A stretch of DNA of 64,000 nt from Noviherbaspirillum massiliense JC206 (GTDB lineage Bacteria; Pseudomonadota; Gammaproteobacteria; Burkholderiales; Burkholderiaceae_D): assembly GCF_000312045.1 (NCBI RefSeq), contig NZ_HE978634.1, forward strand, positions 1,224,842 through 1,288,841. Reading direction: 5' to 3'. A model generated the notes under the pieces. That model did no database searches. It was not told the origin of the DNA and saw only the letters and a program-made list of their open reading frames with translations. The translations under genes and the position numbers were made by a program. Shown here piece by piece: positions 47,565 through 57,797 of this stretch (within the stretch, counting starts at the first letter, position 1; the number at the start of each line of letters is the position of its first letter).

Positions 47565-50285
47565 TTACCCGGCCAGATTTTTCAGGCGGTAGAGGGCATC
47601 CAGCGCCTCGCGTGGCGAAAGGGAGTCCGGATCGATGGCGGCAAGTTCCTCTTCCAGGGCCGAGACTACAGGGACCGGTTCATTCATGGCGGCGTCTGCA
47701 TCTTCTCGTGTCTGCGCCGCGGAAAACAGATCAAATTGCGGTGAGGCCTGTACCGAATGGGATTCCAGCACCGCCAGATGCTTGCGCGCCGCGCGGATGA
47801 CTGCCTGCGGCACGCCGGCCAGCTGGGCGACCTGCAAGCCATAGCTCTGTGATGCCGGCCCCGGCTGCACCGCATGGAGGAACACGATGCTGTCCTTGTG
47901 TTCGACCGCAGACAGGTGCACGTTCGCCGCCGCAGGATGGGTCTGCGGCAATTGGGTCAGTTCGAAATAATGAGTCGCAAACAAGGTAAAGCTTTTCGTG
48001 GTCTCGATCAGATGGCGGGCAATTGCCCAGGCCAGCGCCAGCCCATCGAAAGTCGATGTGCCGCGGCCGACTTCGTCCATCAGCACCAGCGATTGCTCGG
48101 TGGCGCCGTTGAGGATCGCCGCTGATTCCGTCATTTCCACCATGAACGTGGAACGCCCGCCGGCCAGGTCATCCGCAGCGCCGATGCGGGTGAAGATGCG
48201 GTCGATTGGGCCGATCACGGCATTGGTCGCCGGCACGAAACTGCCGACGTAAGCGAGCAGCGTGATCAGGGCAACCTGGCGCATATAGGTCGATTTGCCG
48301 CCCATGTTCGGGCCCGTGATCAAAAGCAGCTTGCGTTCGCTGTTCAGTTCGCAGTCATTGGCTATGAATTTCTCGATCTGGTTCTCGACGACCGGATGAC
48401 GGCCTTGCTCGATCGAGATGACCGGCTCGGCGACAAGGCGCGGCGCGCACCAGTTGTTGCGCAGCGCATGGTCGGCCAGCGCGACCAGCACATCCAGTTC
48501 CGCAATGGCACGGGCAATCGACTGGAGCTTGCCGATGTACGGCGCCAGATCATTCAGCAGCTGTTCGTACAGGTATTTCTCGCGGCCCAGGGCGCGCTCC
48601 TGCGCCGACAGGGCCTTGTCCTCGAAGGCTTTCAGTTCCGGCGTGATGTAGCGCTCGGCATTCTTCAGGGTCTGGCGCCGCCGGTAATCGTCCGGCACCT
48701 TGGCAGACTGGCCGTGCGTCACCTCGATGTAAAAGCCGTGCACCTTGTTGTATTCCACGCGCAGGTTGCCGATGCCGGTACGTGCACGTTCACGGGTTTC
48801 CAGGTCGACCAGGAACTGACCGGCGTTTTCCGACAGCGAGCGCAATTCATCCAGTTCAGCATCGAAGCCGCGGGCAATCACGCCGCCGTCGCGTACCATC
48901 GCTGCCGGATCCGGCGCAATGGCACGTTCGAGCAAGTCCAGGCATTCGGCCGGCGTGGCAAGGAAGTCGTGAATGGATTGCAGCAAGGGCGCATCGGCAT
49001 CCCGGTTGCACATCGCCACATAGGAGCGCAGTGAGGGCAATTGCTGCAAGCCGCTGCGCAAACCGGCCAAGTCGCGCGGACGGGCAGAGAGCAGGGCGAT
49101 CCGGGTCGTGATGCGCTCGATATCCGGCACATCCGCCAGCGTTGCGGAAAGCCCGGAGGCGGCGTCGGCGCGCATCAAGGCATTGATCGCCGCATGCCGG
49201 GCCATTGCCACGTTCTGATCGCGCCTCGCGTGATGCAGCCAGTGCCGCAGCAGGCGCGAGCCCATGGAAGTACGGCAATGGTCGAGCTGCGAGAACAGGG
49301 TGGGTGCGGAAGCGGAGCCTTCCTGGCCACGAATGGTCTCGGTCAGTTCCAGGTTGCGGCGCGTCGAGGCATCCAGGCCGATGAATTCGTTTTCCGATTC
49401 GACGGCCAGCGTGCGTACATGCTGCAGCCCCTTTCCCTGGGTCGCTTGCGCATAGCGCAGCAGCGCGCCGGCAGCGCCGATGGCGGCACTCAAGCCTTCC
49501 GCGCCGAATCCGGCGAGGGTGGATGTGCCCAGCTGTTCGAGCAATGCCTTTTGGCCGCTGGCGCTGTCGAAATGCCAGTCGGGGGCGGTGGTGAGCTTGC
49601 CGTTCGCCGTCTGTGTCAGTTTCACGTCGGCTCCATCCGCCACCAGTATCTCGGCCGGCGCGATGCGCTCCAGCTCCTGCTTGAGCCGCGCATCGAAGGT
49701 TTGCGCATCGCTGCTGAACTCCATCAGCTTCAGGCTGCCGCTTGCCATCGACAGCCAGGCCATGCCTATCGTCGCCGATCTGCGCTGAGTCTGGATGGAC
49801 ATGGCGAGCAGGGGACGCTCGGACTTCTCGGGCAGCAGGTCGGAATCAGTCAGGGTACCCGGCGTGACGAGCCGCACCACCTTGCGTTCTACCGGCCCCT
49901 TGCTGGTAGCCGGATCGCCGATCTGTTCGCAGATGGCGACCGACTCGCCCAGCTTGATCAGCTTGGCGAGGTATTGCTCGGCCGAGTGAAAAGGCACGCC
50001 GGCCATTTTGATCGGCATGCCGTTGGAAGTGCCGCGCTGGGTCAGCGTAATGCCGAGCAGACGTACTGCCTTTTCCGCATCCTCGAAGAACAGTTCGTAA
50101 AAATCGCCCATCCGGTAAAACACCAGGATGTCCGGATGCTCCGCTTTGATGCGCAGATATTGCTGCATCATCGGGGTGTGTTTGTCGAGCTGTTCGACGG
50201 CTTGCTGAGCAGCGGCCTTGCTCGTGCTCTTGCGCGTAACGCTGTTCGCGTCCTTGGTCGAATCCGGTACAGATGTGAGTGGCAT
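47565..50285 (-). CDS. mutS: DNA mismatch repair protein MutS
   Basis: A 906-residue mismatch-recognition ATPase. The Phe-X-Glu wedge is in [14 protein letters not shown], Walker A in [15 protein letters not shown], Walker B in [20 protein letters not shown], and the helix-turn-helix near [13 protein letters not shown] charged 30-residue N-terminal extension ([16 protein letters not shown]) precedes the usual start. A C-terminal region ending [10 protein letters not shown] is the tetramerisation segment. Complete and apparently functional. Confidence 0.98.
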   Translation of the reverse strand: MPLTSVPDSTKDANSVTRKSTSKAAAQQAVEQLDKHTPMMQQYLRIKAEHPDILVFYRMGDFYELFFEDAEKAVRLLGITLTQRGTSNGMPIKMAGVPFHSAEQYLAKLIKLGESVAICEQIGDPATSKGPVERKVVRLVTPGTLTDSDLLPEKSERPLLAMSIQTQRRSATIGMAWLSMASGSLKLMEFSSDAQTFDARLKQELERIAPAEILVADGADVKLTQTANGKLTTAPDWHFDSASGQKALLEQLGTSTLAGFGAEGLSAAIGAAGALLRYAQATQGKGLQHVRTLAVESENEFIGLDASTRRNLELTETIRGQEGSASAPTLFSQLDHCRTSMGSRLLRHWLHHARRDQNVAMARHAAINALMRADAASGLSATLADVPDIERITTRIALLSARPRDLAGLRSGLQQLPSLRSYVAMCNRDADAPLLQSIHDFLATPAECLDLLERAIAPDPAAMVRDGGVIARGFDAELDELRSLSENAGQFLVDLETRERARTGIGNLRVEYNKVHGFYIEVTHGQSAKVPDDYRRRQTLKNAERYITPELKAFEDKALSAQERALGREKYLYEQLLNDLAPYIGKLQSIARAIAELDVLVALADHALRNNWCAPRLVAEPVISIEQGRHPVVENQIEKFIANDCELNSERKLLLITGPNMGGKSTYMRQVALITLLAYVGSFVPATNAVIGPIDRIFTRIGAADDLAGGRSTFMVEMTESAAILNGATEQSLVLMDEVGRGTSTFDGLALAWAIARHLIETTKSFTLFATHYFELTQLPQTHPAAANVHLSAVEHKDSIVFLHAVQPGPASQSYGLQVAQLAGVPQAVIRAARKHLAVLESHSVQASPQFDLFSAAQTREDADAAMNEPVPVVSALEEELAAIDPDSLSPREALDALYRLKNLAG

Positions 50286-50447
50286 TCCGGGCTTTATGAC
50301 TGATTGCGGTAATCCGTCATTTTAATGCCTGCCGGGAAGTGCTCAAACAGTAACGATGCCGACTTATCCACGCGGATGTTGAGCCAGTCGGTTGTTGCCT
50401 GCCGCAGCCGCCGGCACGGCGACTTCGGCAGCGGGATGCTGTTTTGG

Positions 50448-51785
50448 CTACCTGCCTCTGTTTCCAGCGCGATGGAGCAGCGACGCTTTCGTGGCCGGCT
50501 GGTTTTTCGCGGGAGGCTTTGGCGCTCCACCGGACTTAGTTGATGCGCCAGACGCCGCACTTGCTGCAGGCTTTTTGGGCTGCGGCTGTCTGCGCCCGCC
50601 ACCATTGCCGCTGCGAAGCTGAATTGGCTGAGGAGTGGCATTCGGATCGGGCTCGAAGCCGGCGATGACTTCCCGCGGAAGCGTGCGCTTGATCAGTTTT
50701 TCGATGTTCTTGAGCAGGTCGTGTTCATCGACACAGACCAGGGATACCGCCTCTCCCACGGCGCCGGCGCGGCCGGTGCGGCCGATCCTGTGTACATAGT
50801 CTTCCGGTACGTTGGGAAGGTCGTAGTTCACCACATGCGGAAGCTGGTCGATGTCGATGCCTCGTGCGGCGATGTCTGTCGCAACCAGGACCTGCAGCTT
50901 GCCATCCTTGAATTCCGACAGCGCCTTCGTGCGCGCACCCTGGCTCTTGTTGCCGTGGATCGCCAGCGCACTGATGCCATCCTTGCCCAATTGTTCGACC
51001 AGCCGGTTGGCGCCATGTTTGGTCCGGGTAAAGACCAGCACCTGGAACCAGTTCCGGGTCTTGATCAAATGACTGAGCAGGGGATGCTTGCGATTGCGGT
51101 CGACCGGATGCACCTTCTGTTCGATCGTATCCACCGTCGAGTTGCGGCGCGCCACTTCGATCGTGGCCGGGGTATTGAGCAATCCATCCGCAAGCGCCTT
51201 GATTTCATCCGAGAAGGTCGCCGAAAAAAGCAGGTTCTGCCGGTTCGCGGGAAGTGCCGCGAGAACCCGGCGGATGTCGCGAATGAAGCCCATGTCGAGC
51301 ATGCGGTCTGCCTCATCCAGTACGAGGATTTCGATGCGCGACAGGTCGATGGTGCGCTGCTGCATATGGTCGAGCAGGCGCCCCGGGGTCGCCACCAGGA
51401 TGTCCACGCCGCGTTTGAGCAGTTCGATCTGCGGATTGATGCTGACACCGCCAAAGATCACGGCAGAGCGGAGGTTCAGGTATTTTCCGTAGACACGTAC
51501 GCTTTCTTCAACCTGTGCCGCCAGCTCGCGGGTCGGTGCGAGGATCAGGGCGCGCACCGGCCTGGATTTTGATGGCGTGGATTTCGGGCCATCTTTCAGC
51601 AGCTGCAGGATCGGAAGAGTAAAGCCTGCCGTCTTGCCGGTGCCGGTTTGGGCGCCGGCCAGCAGATCGCCGCCTGCAAGCACGGCAGGAATGGCTTGAG
51701 TCTGAATCGGAGTGGGTGTGGTGTAGCCTTGTTCGCGCACTGCACGAACGATTTCATCGGATAGGCCGAGCTGGGTAAAGGGCAT
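50448..51785 (-). CDS. rhlE: DEAD-box ATP-dependent RNA helicase RhlE
   Basis: A 445-residue helicase. Motifs in order: Q motif [12 protein letters not shown], Walker [16 protein letters not shown] in [16 protein letters not shown] in LFSATFSDE, and [10 protein letters not shown]. After about residue 385 the tail is low-complexity and basic ([16 protein letters not shown]...), likely for RNA binding. RhlE acts in ribosome assembly and RNA turnover in the cold. About 160 bases separate it from mutS downstream. Confidence 0.93.
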   Translation of the reverse strand: MPFTQLGLSDEIVRAVREQGYTTPTPIQTQAIPAVLAGGDLLAGAQTGTGKTAGFTLPILQLLKDGPKSTPSKSRPVRALILAPTRELAAQVEESVRVYGKYLNLRSAVIFGGVSINPQIELLKRGVDILVATPGRLLDHMQQRTIDLSRIEILVLDEADRMLDMGFIRDIRRVLAALPANRQNLLFSATFSDEIKALADGLLNTPATIEVARRNSTVDTIEQKVHPVDRNRKHPLLSHLIKTRNWFQVLVFTRTKHGANRLVEQLGKDGISALAIHGNKSQGARTKALSEFKDGKLQVLVATDIAARGIDIDQLPHVVNYDLPNVPEDYVHRIGRTGRAGAVGEAVSLVCVDEHDLLKNIEKLIKRTLPREVIAGFEPDPNATPQPIQLRSGNGGGRRQPQPKKPAASAASGASTKSGGAPKPPAKNQPATKASLLHRAGNRGR

Positions 51786-51927
51786 GAGAACTCAATAAGA
51801 AAGCTGCCGGCAGCCGCCGAGGGGCGGCTGGACTGGGCAAGGTGGTGCAAAAGAAAGGCAAGAGGAAAGTCGCGGGCTGCAACTGGTCTTGGGCGTGCGG
51901 CCCGCCTCTGCGACTGCAGGCGTGGCG

Positions 51928-52722
51928 TTATTTGGCAAACGGGGACAGCAGCATGACCATCTGGGCAAAGATCTTCGGCGTGCCGGCGATCACATCCTTC
52001 TTGTACAGGTAGTCCGATTCGCCGGCAAAATTGCCGACGATGCCGCCTGCTTCAGTGATCAGGAGCGAGCCGGCAGCCATGTCCCAGGGTTGCAGGCCTT
52101 TCTCGAAAAAACCGTCGAGGCGGCCGGCTGCGACATAAGCCAGGTCAAGTGCTGCGGCGCCCGGGCGACGCAATCCGGCGCATCTCTCCGTCATTACCCG
52201 GAACATCTGCATGTATTCGTCCAGTCCTCCCATGTCGCGGAATGGAAAGCCTGTGCCGATCAAGGCTTCGGCCATTTTGTCCCGCCGGCTGACGCGGATG
52301 CGCTTTTCATTCAGATAGGCGCCGGCGCCCTTAGATGCCGTGAAAAGATCGTTGCGGTTCGGATCGTAGACGACTGCCTGCGTGATCTGACCCCGCTGCT
52401 GGAGCGCGATCGATATGCAGTATTGCGGGAAACCGTGGATGAAATTGGTGGTGCCGTCGAGCGGATCGATGATCCAGACGTTTTCATTTTCGTCATGCAG
52501 GTTGGCGGAGGCGCCGGACTCTTCCGCCAGGATGGCGTGGTCGGGATAGGCGCTCTGCAAGACATCGATGATGGCTTGTTCGGCGGCGCGGTCGATTTCA
52601 GTAACGAAATCGTTCTGGCCTTTTTCACTGACTTTCACGCGTTCGACATCGAAGGAGGCGCGATTGATGATCGAAGCGGCGCGGCGAGCAGCCTTGACCG
52701 CCGTGTTGAGCATGGGGTGCAT
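51928..52722 (-). CDS. suhB: inositol-1-monophosphatase SuhB
   Basis: A 264-residue Mg-dependent phosphatase that in E. coli also joins the rRNA antitermination complex. [15 protein letters not shown] is the SuhB start. Metal and substrate motifs are [24 protein letters not shown] and [18 protein letters not shown]. It is divergent from trmJ, a common pairing. Confidence 0.95.
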   Translation of the reverse strand: MHPMLNTAVKAARRAASIINRASFDVERVKVSEKGQNDFVTEIDRAAEQAIIDVLQSAYPDHAILAEESGASANLHDENENVWIIDPLDGTTNFIHGFPQYCISIALQQRGQITQAVVYDPNRNDLFTASKGAGAYLNEKRIRVSRRDKMAEALIGTGFPFRDMGGLDEYMQMFRVMTERCAGLRRPGAAALDLAYVAAGRLDGFFEKGLQPWDMAAGSLLITEAGGIVGNFAGESDYLYKKDVIAGTPKIFAQMVMLLSPFAK

Positions 52723-52839
52723 AAAGGTTCCGTTAAAATTGCGGTACCGTCGCCTACCGCGTGCGGAACCACATAAAATGACAATGAGCGATGCGGCCAG
52801 TCGGTTAGTCGATTGTGCCGCGCAATGCCGCTATTTTAA

Positions 52840-53601
52840 ATGAAGCCGCCTGAAACAAGTACCTCTGTTTTCGACCGTGTCCGGTTCGTCCTCGTCGAAA
52901 CAAGCCATCCCGGGAACATCGGCGCAGCCGCGCGCGCGATGAAGACCATGGGTTTTTCGCGATTAATTCTTGTTAATCCTCGCTTTCACGACGCTCTCGA
53001 GCACGAAGAGGCGCTGGCATTTGCGAGCGGAGCGCAGGATATTCTGAGCCGGACAAAAGTTGTTGGTTCAATCGAGGAAGCTCTGGACGGCTGCAATTTC
53101 GCGGCGGCGCTCAGTGCGCGCCTGCGCGAATTTTCCCCGCCGGTATGGACGCCGCGTACACTGGCGGCGCACATAAACATGGAGCCCGACGTGCAGGCTG
53201 CCTTGGTATTCGGCAATGAGCGTTACGGCTTGCCGAACGGGGTAGTGGAAAAATGCAATGTCCTGATCAATATTCCAGCCAATCCGGAGTACTCCTCCCT
53301 GAATCTGGCTCAGGCCGTCCAGGTGCTCTCCTACGAGTGCAGGCTCGCTGTAATGGAGGAAGCCCAAGCCCCGGCAACATCCATCGGATTTCAGGGCGAA
53401 GCTGCGAGCTTTGCCCAGATCGAAGGCATGTATGCGCATCTGGAGGAGGCCTTGACTGCTATTGGCTTCCTCAAGCCGGATAATCCTAAGAAACTGATGC
53501 CCCGGCTTAAAAGGTTGTTTTCGCGTACTCAGCTCGAAACCGAAGAGGTCAACATCCTGCGCGGCATTGCCAAAAAAATCTTGCAGAATAGGAATTCTTG
53601 A
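52840..53601 (+). CDS. trmJ: tRNA (cytidine/uridine-2'-O-)-methyltransferase TrmJ
   Basis: A 253-residue SPOUT methyltransferase that modifies position 32 of several tRNAs. RFVLVETSHPGNIGAAARAMKTMGF, AALVFGNERYGLPN and SLNLAQAVQVLSYE carry the knotted SAM-binding motifs (shown here as separate segments). A C-terminal helical extension (about 170-253) completes it. The ATG lies close after a TATTTTAA stretch. It is convergent with lexA. Confidence 0.94.
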   Translation: MKPPETSTSVFDRVRFVLVETSHPGNIGAAARAMKTMGFSRLILVNPRFHDALEHEEALAFASGAQDILSRTKVVGSIEEALDGCNFAAALSARLREFSPPVWTPRTLAAHINMEPDVQAALVFGNERYGLPNGVVEKCNVLINIPANPEYSSLNLAQAVQVLSYECRLAVMEEAQAPATSIGFQGEAASFAQIEGMYAHLEEALTAIGFLKPDNPKKLMPRLKRLFSRTQLETEEVNILRGIAKKILQNRNS

Positions 53602-53702
53602 CGATGTCGCAATGTGACGGGTGCAGGCTCCGGAACCGTGTTAAATGTACATTGCAACTCAATCGAACCGACAAGTGCCTGCGCCTCGAGCCTGGTGCCG
53701 GT

Positions 53703-54367
53703 TCAACCCCAGGCGCGCAGCAAGCCGACCGCCAGGCCTTCTAGTGCGAAATCGTCACTGTTCGGATTAACACGAATCGGTTCGAAATCGGGATTTTCCG
53801 GCAACAGTTCGACGACAGATCCGGTTTTCTTGTAGCGCTTGACCGTTACGTCGTCGCCTAGTCGGGCAACGATAATCTGGCCATTCTTGGCGGCGTCGGT
53901 TTTTTTACTGCTAGCAGATCGCCATCGAGGATTCCCGCATCCCGCATCGACAGCCCGCGCACTTTCAGCAGGTAATCCGGCTTGGCGGAAAACAGGGACT
54001 GGTCGACATTGTAGGTCGCTTCAATATGCTCCTGGGCCAGGATCGGCGAGCCGGCAGCCACGCGGCCGACCAGGGGCAGGCTCAACTGCATCAGCGAAGG
54101 ATGTGGCAGCGCCATTTGCCTCGCGCCGGCAAGCCTCGGCCTTTCATTCTGGCCGGTGTCGCACAGGCGGATGCCGCGCGATGTGCCAGGGGAAATCTCG
54201 ATAGCGCCCTTGCGCGCAAGCGCCTGCAAATGCTCTTCGGCAGCGTTGGCAGAACGAAAACCGAGTTCCGCTGCGATTTCGGCGCGGGTCGGGGGGAAGC
54301 CGGTATTTTCGATCGCTTCCCGAATCAGGTTCAGGATTTGTTCTTGGCGGGCAGTCAGTTTGATCAT
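53703..54367 (-). pseudogene. lexA: LexA SOS repressor with a one-base frameshift in an A-run
   Basis: The SOS repressor and self-cleaving protease. The N-terminal winged helix ([19 protein letters not shown]), cleavage site Ala105-Gly106 (GRVAAGSP) and nucleophile Ser140 (RGLSMRD) are intact. After Lys156 the frame is lost at a run of seven As (complement of 53900-53906): the product ends [13 protein letters not shown], 169 residues. With one more A the frame continues [25 protein letters not shown] and onward to LLRAWG, 221 residues, restoring the catalytic Lys177. So the gene as read gives a protein that cannot self-cleave. A sequencing error, a real mutation, or slippage on the A-run are all possible. 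ATG 54367; a consensus SOS box lies upstream. Confidence 0.85.
53900..53906 (-). other. lexA: homopolymer run at the lexA frameshift
   Basis: Seven consecutive T on the plus strand (A on the coding strand) directly at codons 155-157 of lexA. Eight would keep the reading frame. Confidence 0.9.
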
Positions 54368-54411
54368 GGTAGGGCCTATCCGGATGTGCTGGTGCTGTGC
54401 ATAACGACAGG

Positions 54412-54427
54412 CTGTATTTTTATACAG
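54412..54427 (-). promoter_or_regulatory. SOS box (LexA operator)
   Basis: CTGTATTTTTATACAG is a perfect CTGT-N8-ACAG LexA operator, 45 bases before the lexA ATG. It supports autoregulation of lexA and shows the SOS circuit is of the E. coli type. Confidence 0.92.
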
Positions 54428-54503
54428 TAAATGTGTAAGTGCAAGGAGTTTTTCGAAAACCTGCTCGCAGGCATGCGGAAGGCCGGATAACGGCTTGAAA
54501 GGA

Positions 54504-54532
54504 TTGAGTTTTTCTTGAATTGACGCTATTAT
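54504..54532 (+). promoter_or_regulatory. promoter of the rpsF operon
   Basis: TTGAGT (54504-54509), a 17-bp spacer and TATTAT (54527-54532). The transcript would start near 54540 and carry a leader of about 65 bases. Confidence 0.5.
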
Positions 54533-54546
54533 TACGGGCTTTTCTT

Positions 54547-54574
54547 CCCACACCCGTCCTGACGCCGGGGTGGG
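54547..54574 (+). promoter_or_regulatory. rpsF leader hairpin, possible S6:S18 autoregulatory element
   Basis: CCCAC (54547-54551) pairs with GTGGG (54570-54574); after a bulged A, CCC (54553-54555) pairs with GGG (54567-54569). The loop ends in GCC next to the Gs, so a CCG is present at the stem. The S6:S18 complex is known to bind a hairpin with a CCG bulge in rpsF leaders of many bacteria; the match here is by eye. Confidence 0.45.
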
Positions 54575-54606
54575 CGATTTTGTCAATCCGTCCATAAGGA
54601 GATTAC

Positions 54607-54975
54607 ATGCGTCACTATGAAATCGTATTTATCGTGCACCCGGATCAGAGCGAGCAAGTGCCCGCCATGATCGAGCGCTACAAGGGCATCGTTACCGGTC
54701 GTGGCGGCAAGGTGCATCGCGTTGAAGACTGGGGCCGTCGCCAGCTGGCTTACATGATTGAAAAACTTGCTAAGGCACACTATGTCTGCCTGAACATCGA
54801 ATGCGACAACGAAACCCTGGCAGAGCTCGAAACCGGCTTCAAATTCAATGATGCCGTGCTGCGTCACCTGACCGTGAAAATGAAGAAGGCTGAAACTGCT
54901 CCTTCGCCGATGATGAAGGCGGTGCAAAAGGAAGATTCCGCCAAGGGCCAGCGTGCCGAGGCATCCGCAGCCTGA
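54607..54975 (+). CDS. rpsF: 30S ribosomal protein S6
   Basis: A 122-residue ribosomal protein starting [19 protein letters not shown], with the [11 protein letters not shown] segment that meets S18. The C-terminal tail ([14 protein letters not shown]...) is longer and less structured, as in related bacteria. AAGGAG precedes the ATG. First gene of rpsF-priB-rpsR-rplI. Confidence 0.97.
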   Translation: MRHYEIVFIVHPDQSEQVPAMIERYKGIVTGRGGKVHRVEDWGRRQLAYMIEKLAKAHYVCLNIECDNETLAELETGFKFNDAVLRHLTVKMKKAETAPSPMMKAVQKEDSAKGQRAEASAA

Positions 54976-54993
54976 TTGCGCTAGCCCGGGAGC

Positions 54994-55296
54994 GTGAACC
55001 AGCTTCAGTTGGTAGCTAGTATCGCCGAGCGTGACGCAGTGCGTTATACCCCGGCAGGCATTCCGATCGTGTCGGCAAGACTGCTGCACAGGTCGGAACA
55101 GACTGAGGCAAGCATTGCCCGCCTGGTCGAGTTCGAAATTGCCGCGCTTGCTGCAGGCGAGATTTCCGGACGATTCAGCCAGGCCGAATTGGGCAAGAAC
55201 TTTCGGTTCACGGGATTCCTGGCACGCAGGAACCGTAACAGCAAAAGTCTCGTCTTCCATATCACTGATTTCGAGACATGTTCACAAGATCATTAG
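54994..55296 (+). CDS. priB: primosomal replication protein PriB
   Basis: A 100-residue single OB-fold, single-stranded-DNA-binding protein that helps PriA restart stalled forks. NQLQLVASIAERDAVRYTPAGIPI and the KSLVFHITDFE end are typical. It starts with GTG 54994 (GGGAG just upstream) and lies between rpsF and rpsR, the classic position in beta- and gammaproteobacteria. Confidence 0.93.
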   Translation: MNQLQLVASIAERDAVRYTPAGIPIVSARLLHRSEQTEASIARLVEFEIAALAAGEISGRFSQAELGKNFRFTGFLARRNRNSKSLVFHITDFETCSQDH

Positions 55297-55311
55297 ACAC
55301 AGGAGCCAAAC

Positions 55312-55596
55312 ATGGCATTCGGTAAAAAATTCGATAAGAGCAAACTCAAGCAAAGGCGTCAGCAGCAAAACCCGCTGTTCAAGCGCAAGAAATTCTGCCG
55401 CTTCACTGCTGCCGGCGTCGAGCAGATCGATTACAAGGATATCGACACGCTGAAGGACTTCGTCCAGGAAAACGGCAAGATCATGCCAGCCCGTCTGACT
55501 GGCACCAAGGCGCATTACCAGCGTCAGCTCGACACCGCAATCAAGCGTGCGCGCTTCCTCGCGCTGTTGCCGTACACCGATCTGCACAACGCGTGA
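55312..55596 (+). CDS. rpsR: 30S ribosomal protein S18
   Basis: A 94-residue ribosomal protein. [18 protein letters not shown] and [18 protein letters not shown] are diagnostic; the C-terminus ([13 protein letters not shown]) is standard. The N-terminus has a basic extension ([20 protein letters not shown]) seen in betaproteobacteria. It lies 15 bases after priB with an AGGAG site. Confidence 0.97.
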   Translation: MAFGKKFDKSKLKQRRQQQNPLFKRKKFCRFTAAGVEQIDYKDIDTLKDFVQENGKIMPARLTGTKAHYQRQLDTAIKRARFLALLPYTDLHNA

Positions 55597-55622
55597 TTGA
55601 CGACTTAGGATAGGAGAAAAAC

Positions 55623-56075
55623 ATGCAAGTCATTCTGTTGGAAAAAGTCGTTAATCTCGGCAACCTGGGTGATGTCGTGAAGGTCAAGGACGGGTATGCC
55701 CGTAACTTCCTGATTCCGCAACGCAAGGCGCGCCGCGCGACGGAATCTGCCGTGGCTGAATTCGAAACCAAGCGTGCAGAGTTGGAAAAGGCAGCGGCAG
55801 AAAAGCTCGCAGCTGCCCAGGCACAAGGCGAGAAGCTGAGCGGCATGACTGTTCAGGTTTCGCAGAAAGCAGGCGTTGATGGCCGCCTGTTCGGTTCCGT
55901 CACCAATGCGGATATCGCCGAAGCACTCGGCAAGCAGGGCTTCCCGGTTGAGAAATCCCAGATCCGCATGCCGCAAGGCCCGTTGAAGACGGTTGGCGAA
56001 TATCCGATCTCGATCGCGTTGCATACCGACGTCGTATCGGAAATCACCGTTGCGGTGCGCGGCGAGCAAGCATAA
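55623..56075 (+). CDS. rplI: 50S ribosomal protein L9
   Basis: A 150-residue ribosomal protein with two domains. The N-terminal domain [30 protein letters not shown] carries the L9 signature (shown as a continuous known start; key residues Gly13, Gly16, Gly24). It is joined by a long alpha helix (about 40-75) to the C-terminal domain ending VAVRGEQA. Last gene of the operon, followed by a strong terminator. Confidence 0.97.
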   Translation: MQVILLEKVVNLGNLGDVVKVKDGYARNFLIPQRKARRATESAVAEFETKRAELEKAAAEKLAAAQAQGEKLSGMTVQVSQKAGVDGRLFGSVTNADIAEALGKQGFPVEKSQIRMPQGPLKTVGEYPISIALHTDVVSEITVAVRGEQA

Positions 56076-56094
56076 GCGCGTTTCTCGCGAACGT

Positions 56095-56124
56095 AAAAAT
56101 GGGCCGGTTTATCCGGCCCATTTT
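56095..56124 (+). terminator. terminator of the rpsF-rplI operon (bidirectional)
   Basis: AAAATGGGCCGG and CCGGCCCATTTT form a perfect 12-bp stem with a five-base loop, followed by ATTTTT. The A-run on the other side lets it work for the convergent efflux operon too. Confidence 0.95.
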
Positions 56125-56207
56125 ATTTTTACTGCTGATTTTCTCTCTAGAGTCTGCGACACCGGGGCGTCGGCTTTGACGCCAGCGCTTTCCGGATATG
56201 GATAGCC

Positions 56208-57788
56208 TCAGTGATCCATCGCCACGCCGCTGACTTTCGCCGGTCTCGTCAGCCACACCAGCCCAGTCAGCAGGAAGAATGCGACCGCCGAATACAGGAA
56301 GAACTGGTTGGTCGCCAGCATATAGCTCTGCGAATCGATCATGCGCTCGACCACGGCATAGGTTTGACTGAGCGACAGGCCACTGGTTTGCAGTGCTCCG
56401 AGGTAATCGTTGCTGGCCGCGGAAAAATGGGAAACATTTTCGGTCAGTCGAGAATGGTGGGCGCTGGCCATGTGCTCCCACATGGTCACGCTGATTGCGG
56501 TACCCATCGCGGCGCCCAGCGTGCGCAGAAAATTCGACAGGCCCGACGCGGCAGCCATGTGGTCGGGCGTGATGTTCGAGAGCATGAGCGTTTGCACCGG
56601 CATGAAGAAACAGGCCAGGCCGATTCCCTGCACGAGCCGCGGATTGACGATATTCCAGAATCCCGCCTCGAGCGACATCGTGGTATTCCACAAAGAGACC
56701 AAGCCCATCAGGATGAAGGCAAAGGTCGCCAGCAGGCGCAGATTGAGCTTGGCGATGTTCTTGCCGATGATGGGGGACAGGATCAGCATGAAGAAGCCGA
56801 TCGGCGCCATTGCCATTCCCGCCTGGGCCGAGGTATAACCCATTACCCCCTGGAGCCAGAGCGGGAACACGACGACCGAGCCGAAGTAGGTCATGAAGCC
56901 GACCGACAGCAGGATCACGCCGTAGCGGAAATTGATGTCCCGGAACAGCTGCAGGTCCACGATGGGCTGGCTTGAGGTCAGCACCCATGCAATGAAAAAC
57001 GTGATCGAGACTACGGCGGTCACGCCAAGCGCTACGATGAACGACGATGCAAACCAGTCGTAATCCTTGCCGATTTCCAGCATCAGTTGCAGGCTGCCGA
57101 TGCCGACTACCATCAGCACCAGTCCAGGCACGTCCAGCGGCATTTTCACCGTGGGGGAGTCGCGATCGCGCATCAGGAACCAGATCGCGGTGCCGCCGAA
57201 CAGACCGATGGGAATATTGATCAGGAAGATCCACGACCAGTGGAAGTTGTCGCTGATGTAACCGCCCAAGAGCGGTCCGCAGATCGGCGCCAGAATGATG
57301 GTCATGGCCCATAAGCCCATGGCCGCTCCACGTTTCTCCGGCGGGAAATTGCGGACGAGCAGGGTCTGCGACAGGGGCACCATGGGACCGGATACGAGGC
57401 CTTGCAGCAGCCGGAATCCGACCAGCATCGGCAGGTTCACTGCGAACGCAGCCAGTGCCGACATCAGGGTGAATGCTAGTACCGACATGACGAACAGCTT
57501 GGCCTCGCCGACACGGCGCGCCATCCAGCCGGTCAGGGGCACCGCAATGGCTGCCGCGACCGAATAGGCGCTGATGATCCAGGTGCCCTGGCTGGTGGAC
57601 ACGCCAAGCGCGCCGGCGATGTTGGGAATCGAGACGTTGGCAATGGTGATGTCAAGGATTTCCATGAACGTCGACAACGCTGCCGCAATGGTGAGCAGGG
57701 CGAGCGCCGGGCCTTTCAGCGGCGCTTGCGTGGGAGCCGCCGCGAGGTTGACGGACTGCTTGCCTTTGCTGGCTGCCTGGGCTTGCAT
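56208..57788 (-). CDS. emrB: DHA2 family multidrug MFS transporter (EmrB type)
   Basis: A 526-residue inner-membrane proton antiporter with about 14 membrane segments. The DHA2 motifs are visible: LDITIANVSIPNIAGALGVS near the first helix and GAAMGLWAMTIILAPICGPLLGG (motif C, antiporter) around residue 145-168. It forms a tripartite pump with the EmrA-type adaptor and outer-membrane factor encoded upstream. It lies nine bases after emrA. Confidence 0.93.
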   Translation of the reverse strand: MQAQAASKGKQSVNLAAAPTQAPLKGPALALLTIAAALSTFMEILDITIANVSIPNIAGALGVSTSQGTWIISAYSVAAAIAVPLTGWMARRVGEAKLFVMSVLAFTLMSALAAFAVNLPMLVGFRLLQGLVSGPMVPLSQTLLVRNFPPEKRGAAMGLWAMTIILAPICGPLLGGYISDNFHWSWIFLINIPIGLFGGTAIWFLMRDRDSPTVKMPLDVPGLVLMVVGIGSLQLMLEIGKDYDWFASSFIVALGVTAVVSITFFIAWVLTSSQPIVDLQLFRDINFRYGVILLSVGFMTYFGSVVVFPLWLQGVMGYTSAQAGMAMAPIGFFMLILSPIIGKNIAKLNLRLLATFAFILMGLVSLWNTTMSLEAGFWNIVNPRLVQGIGLACFFMPVQTLMLSNITPDHMAAASGLSNFLRTLGAAMGTAISVTMWEHMASAHHSRLTENVSHFSAASNDYLGALQTSGLSLSQTYAVVERMIDSQSYMLATNQFFLYSAVAFFLLTGLVWLTRPAKVSGVAMDH

Positions 57789-57797
57789 GCGGGCCTC

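Noticed and set aside
49041-50303. 420-codon open frame on the plus strand over mutS
   Set aside because: Shadow of mutS without motifs or ribosome site.
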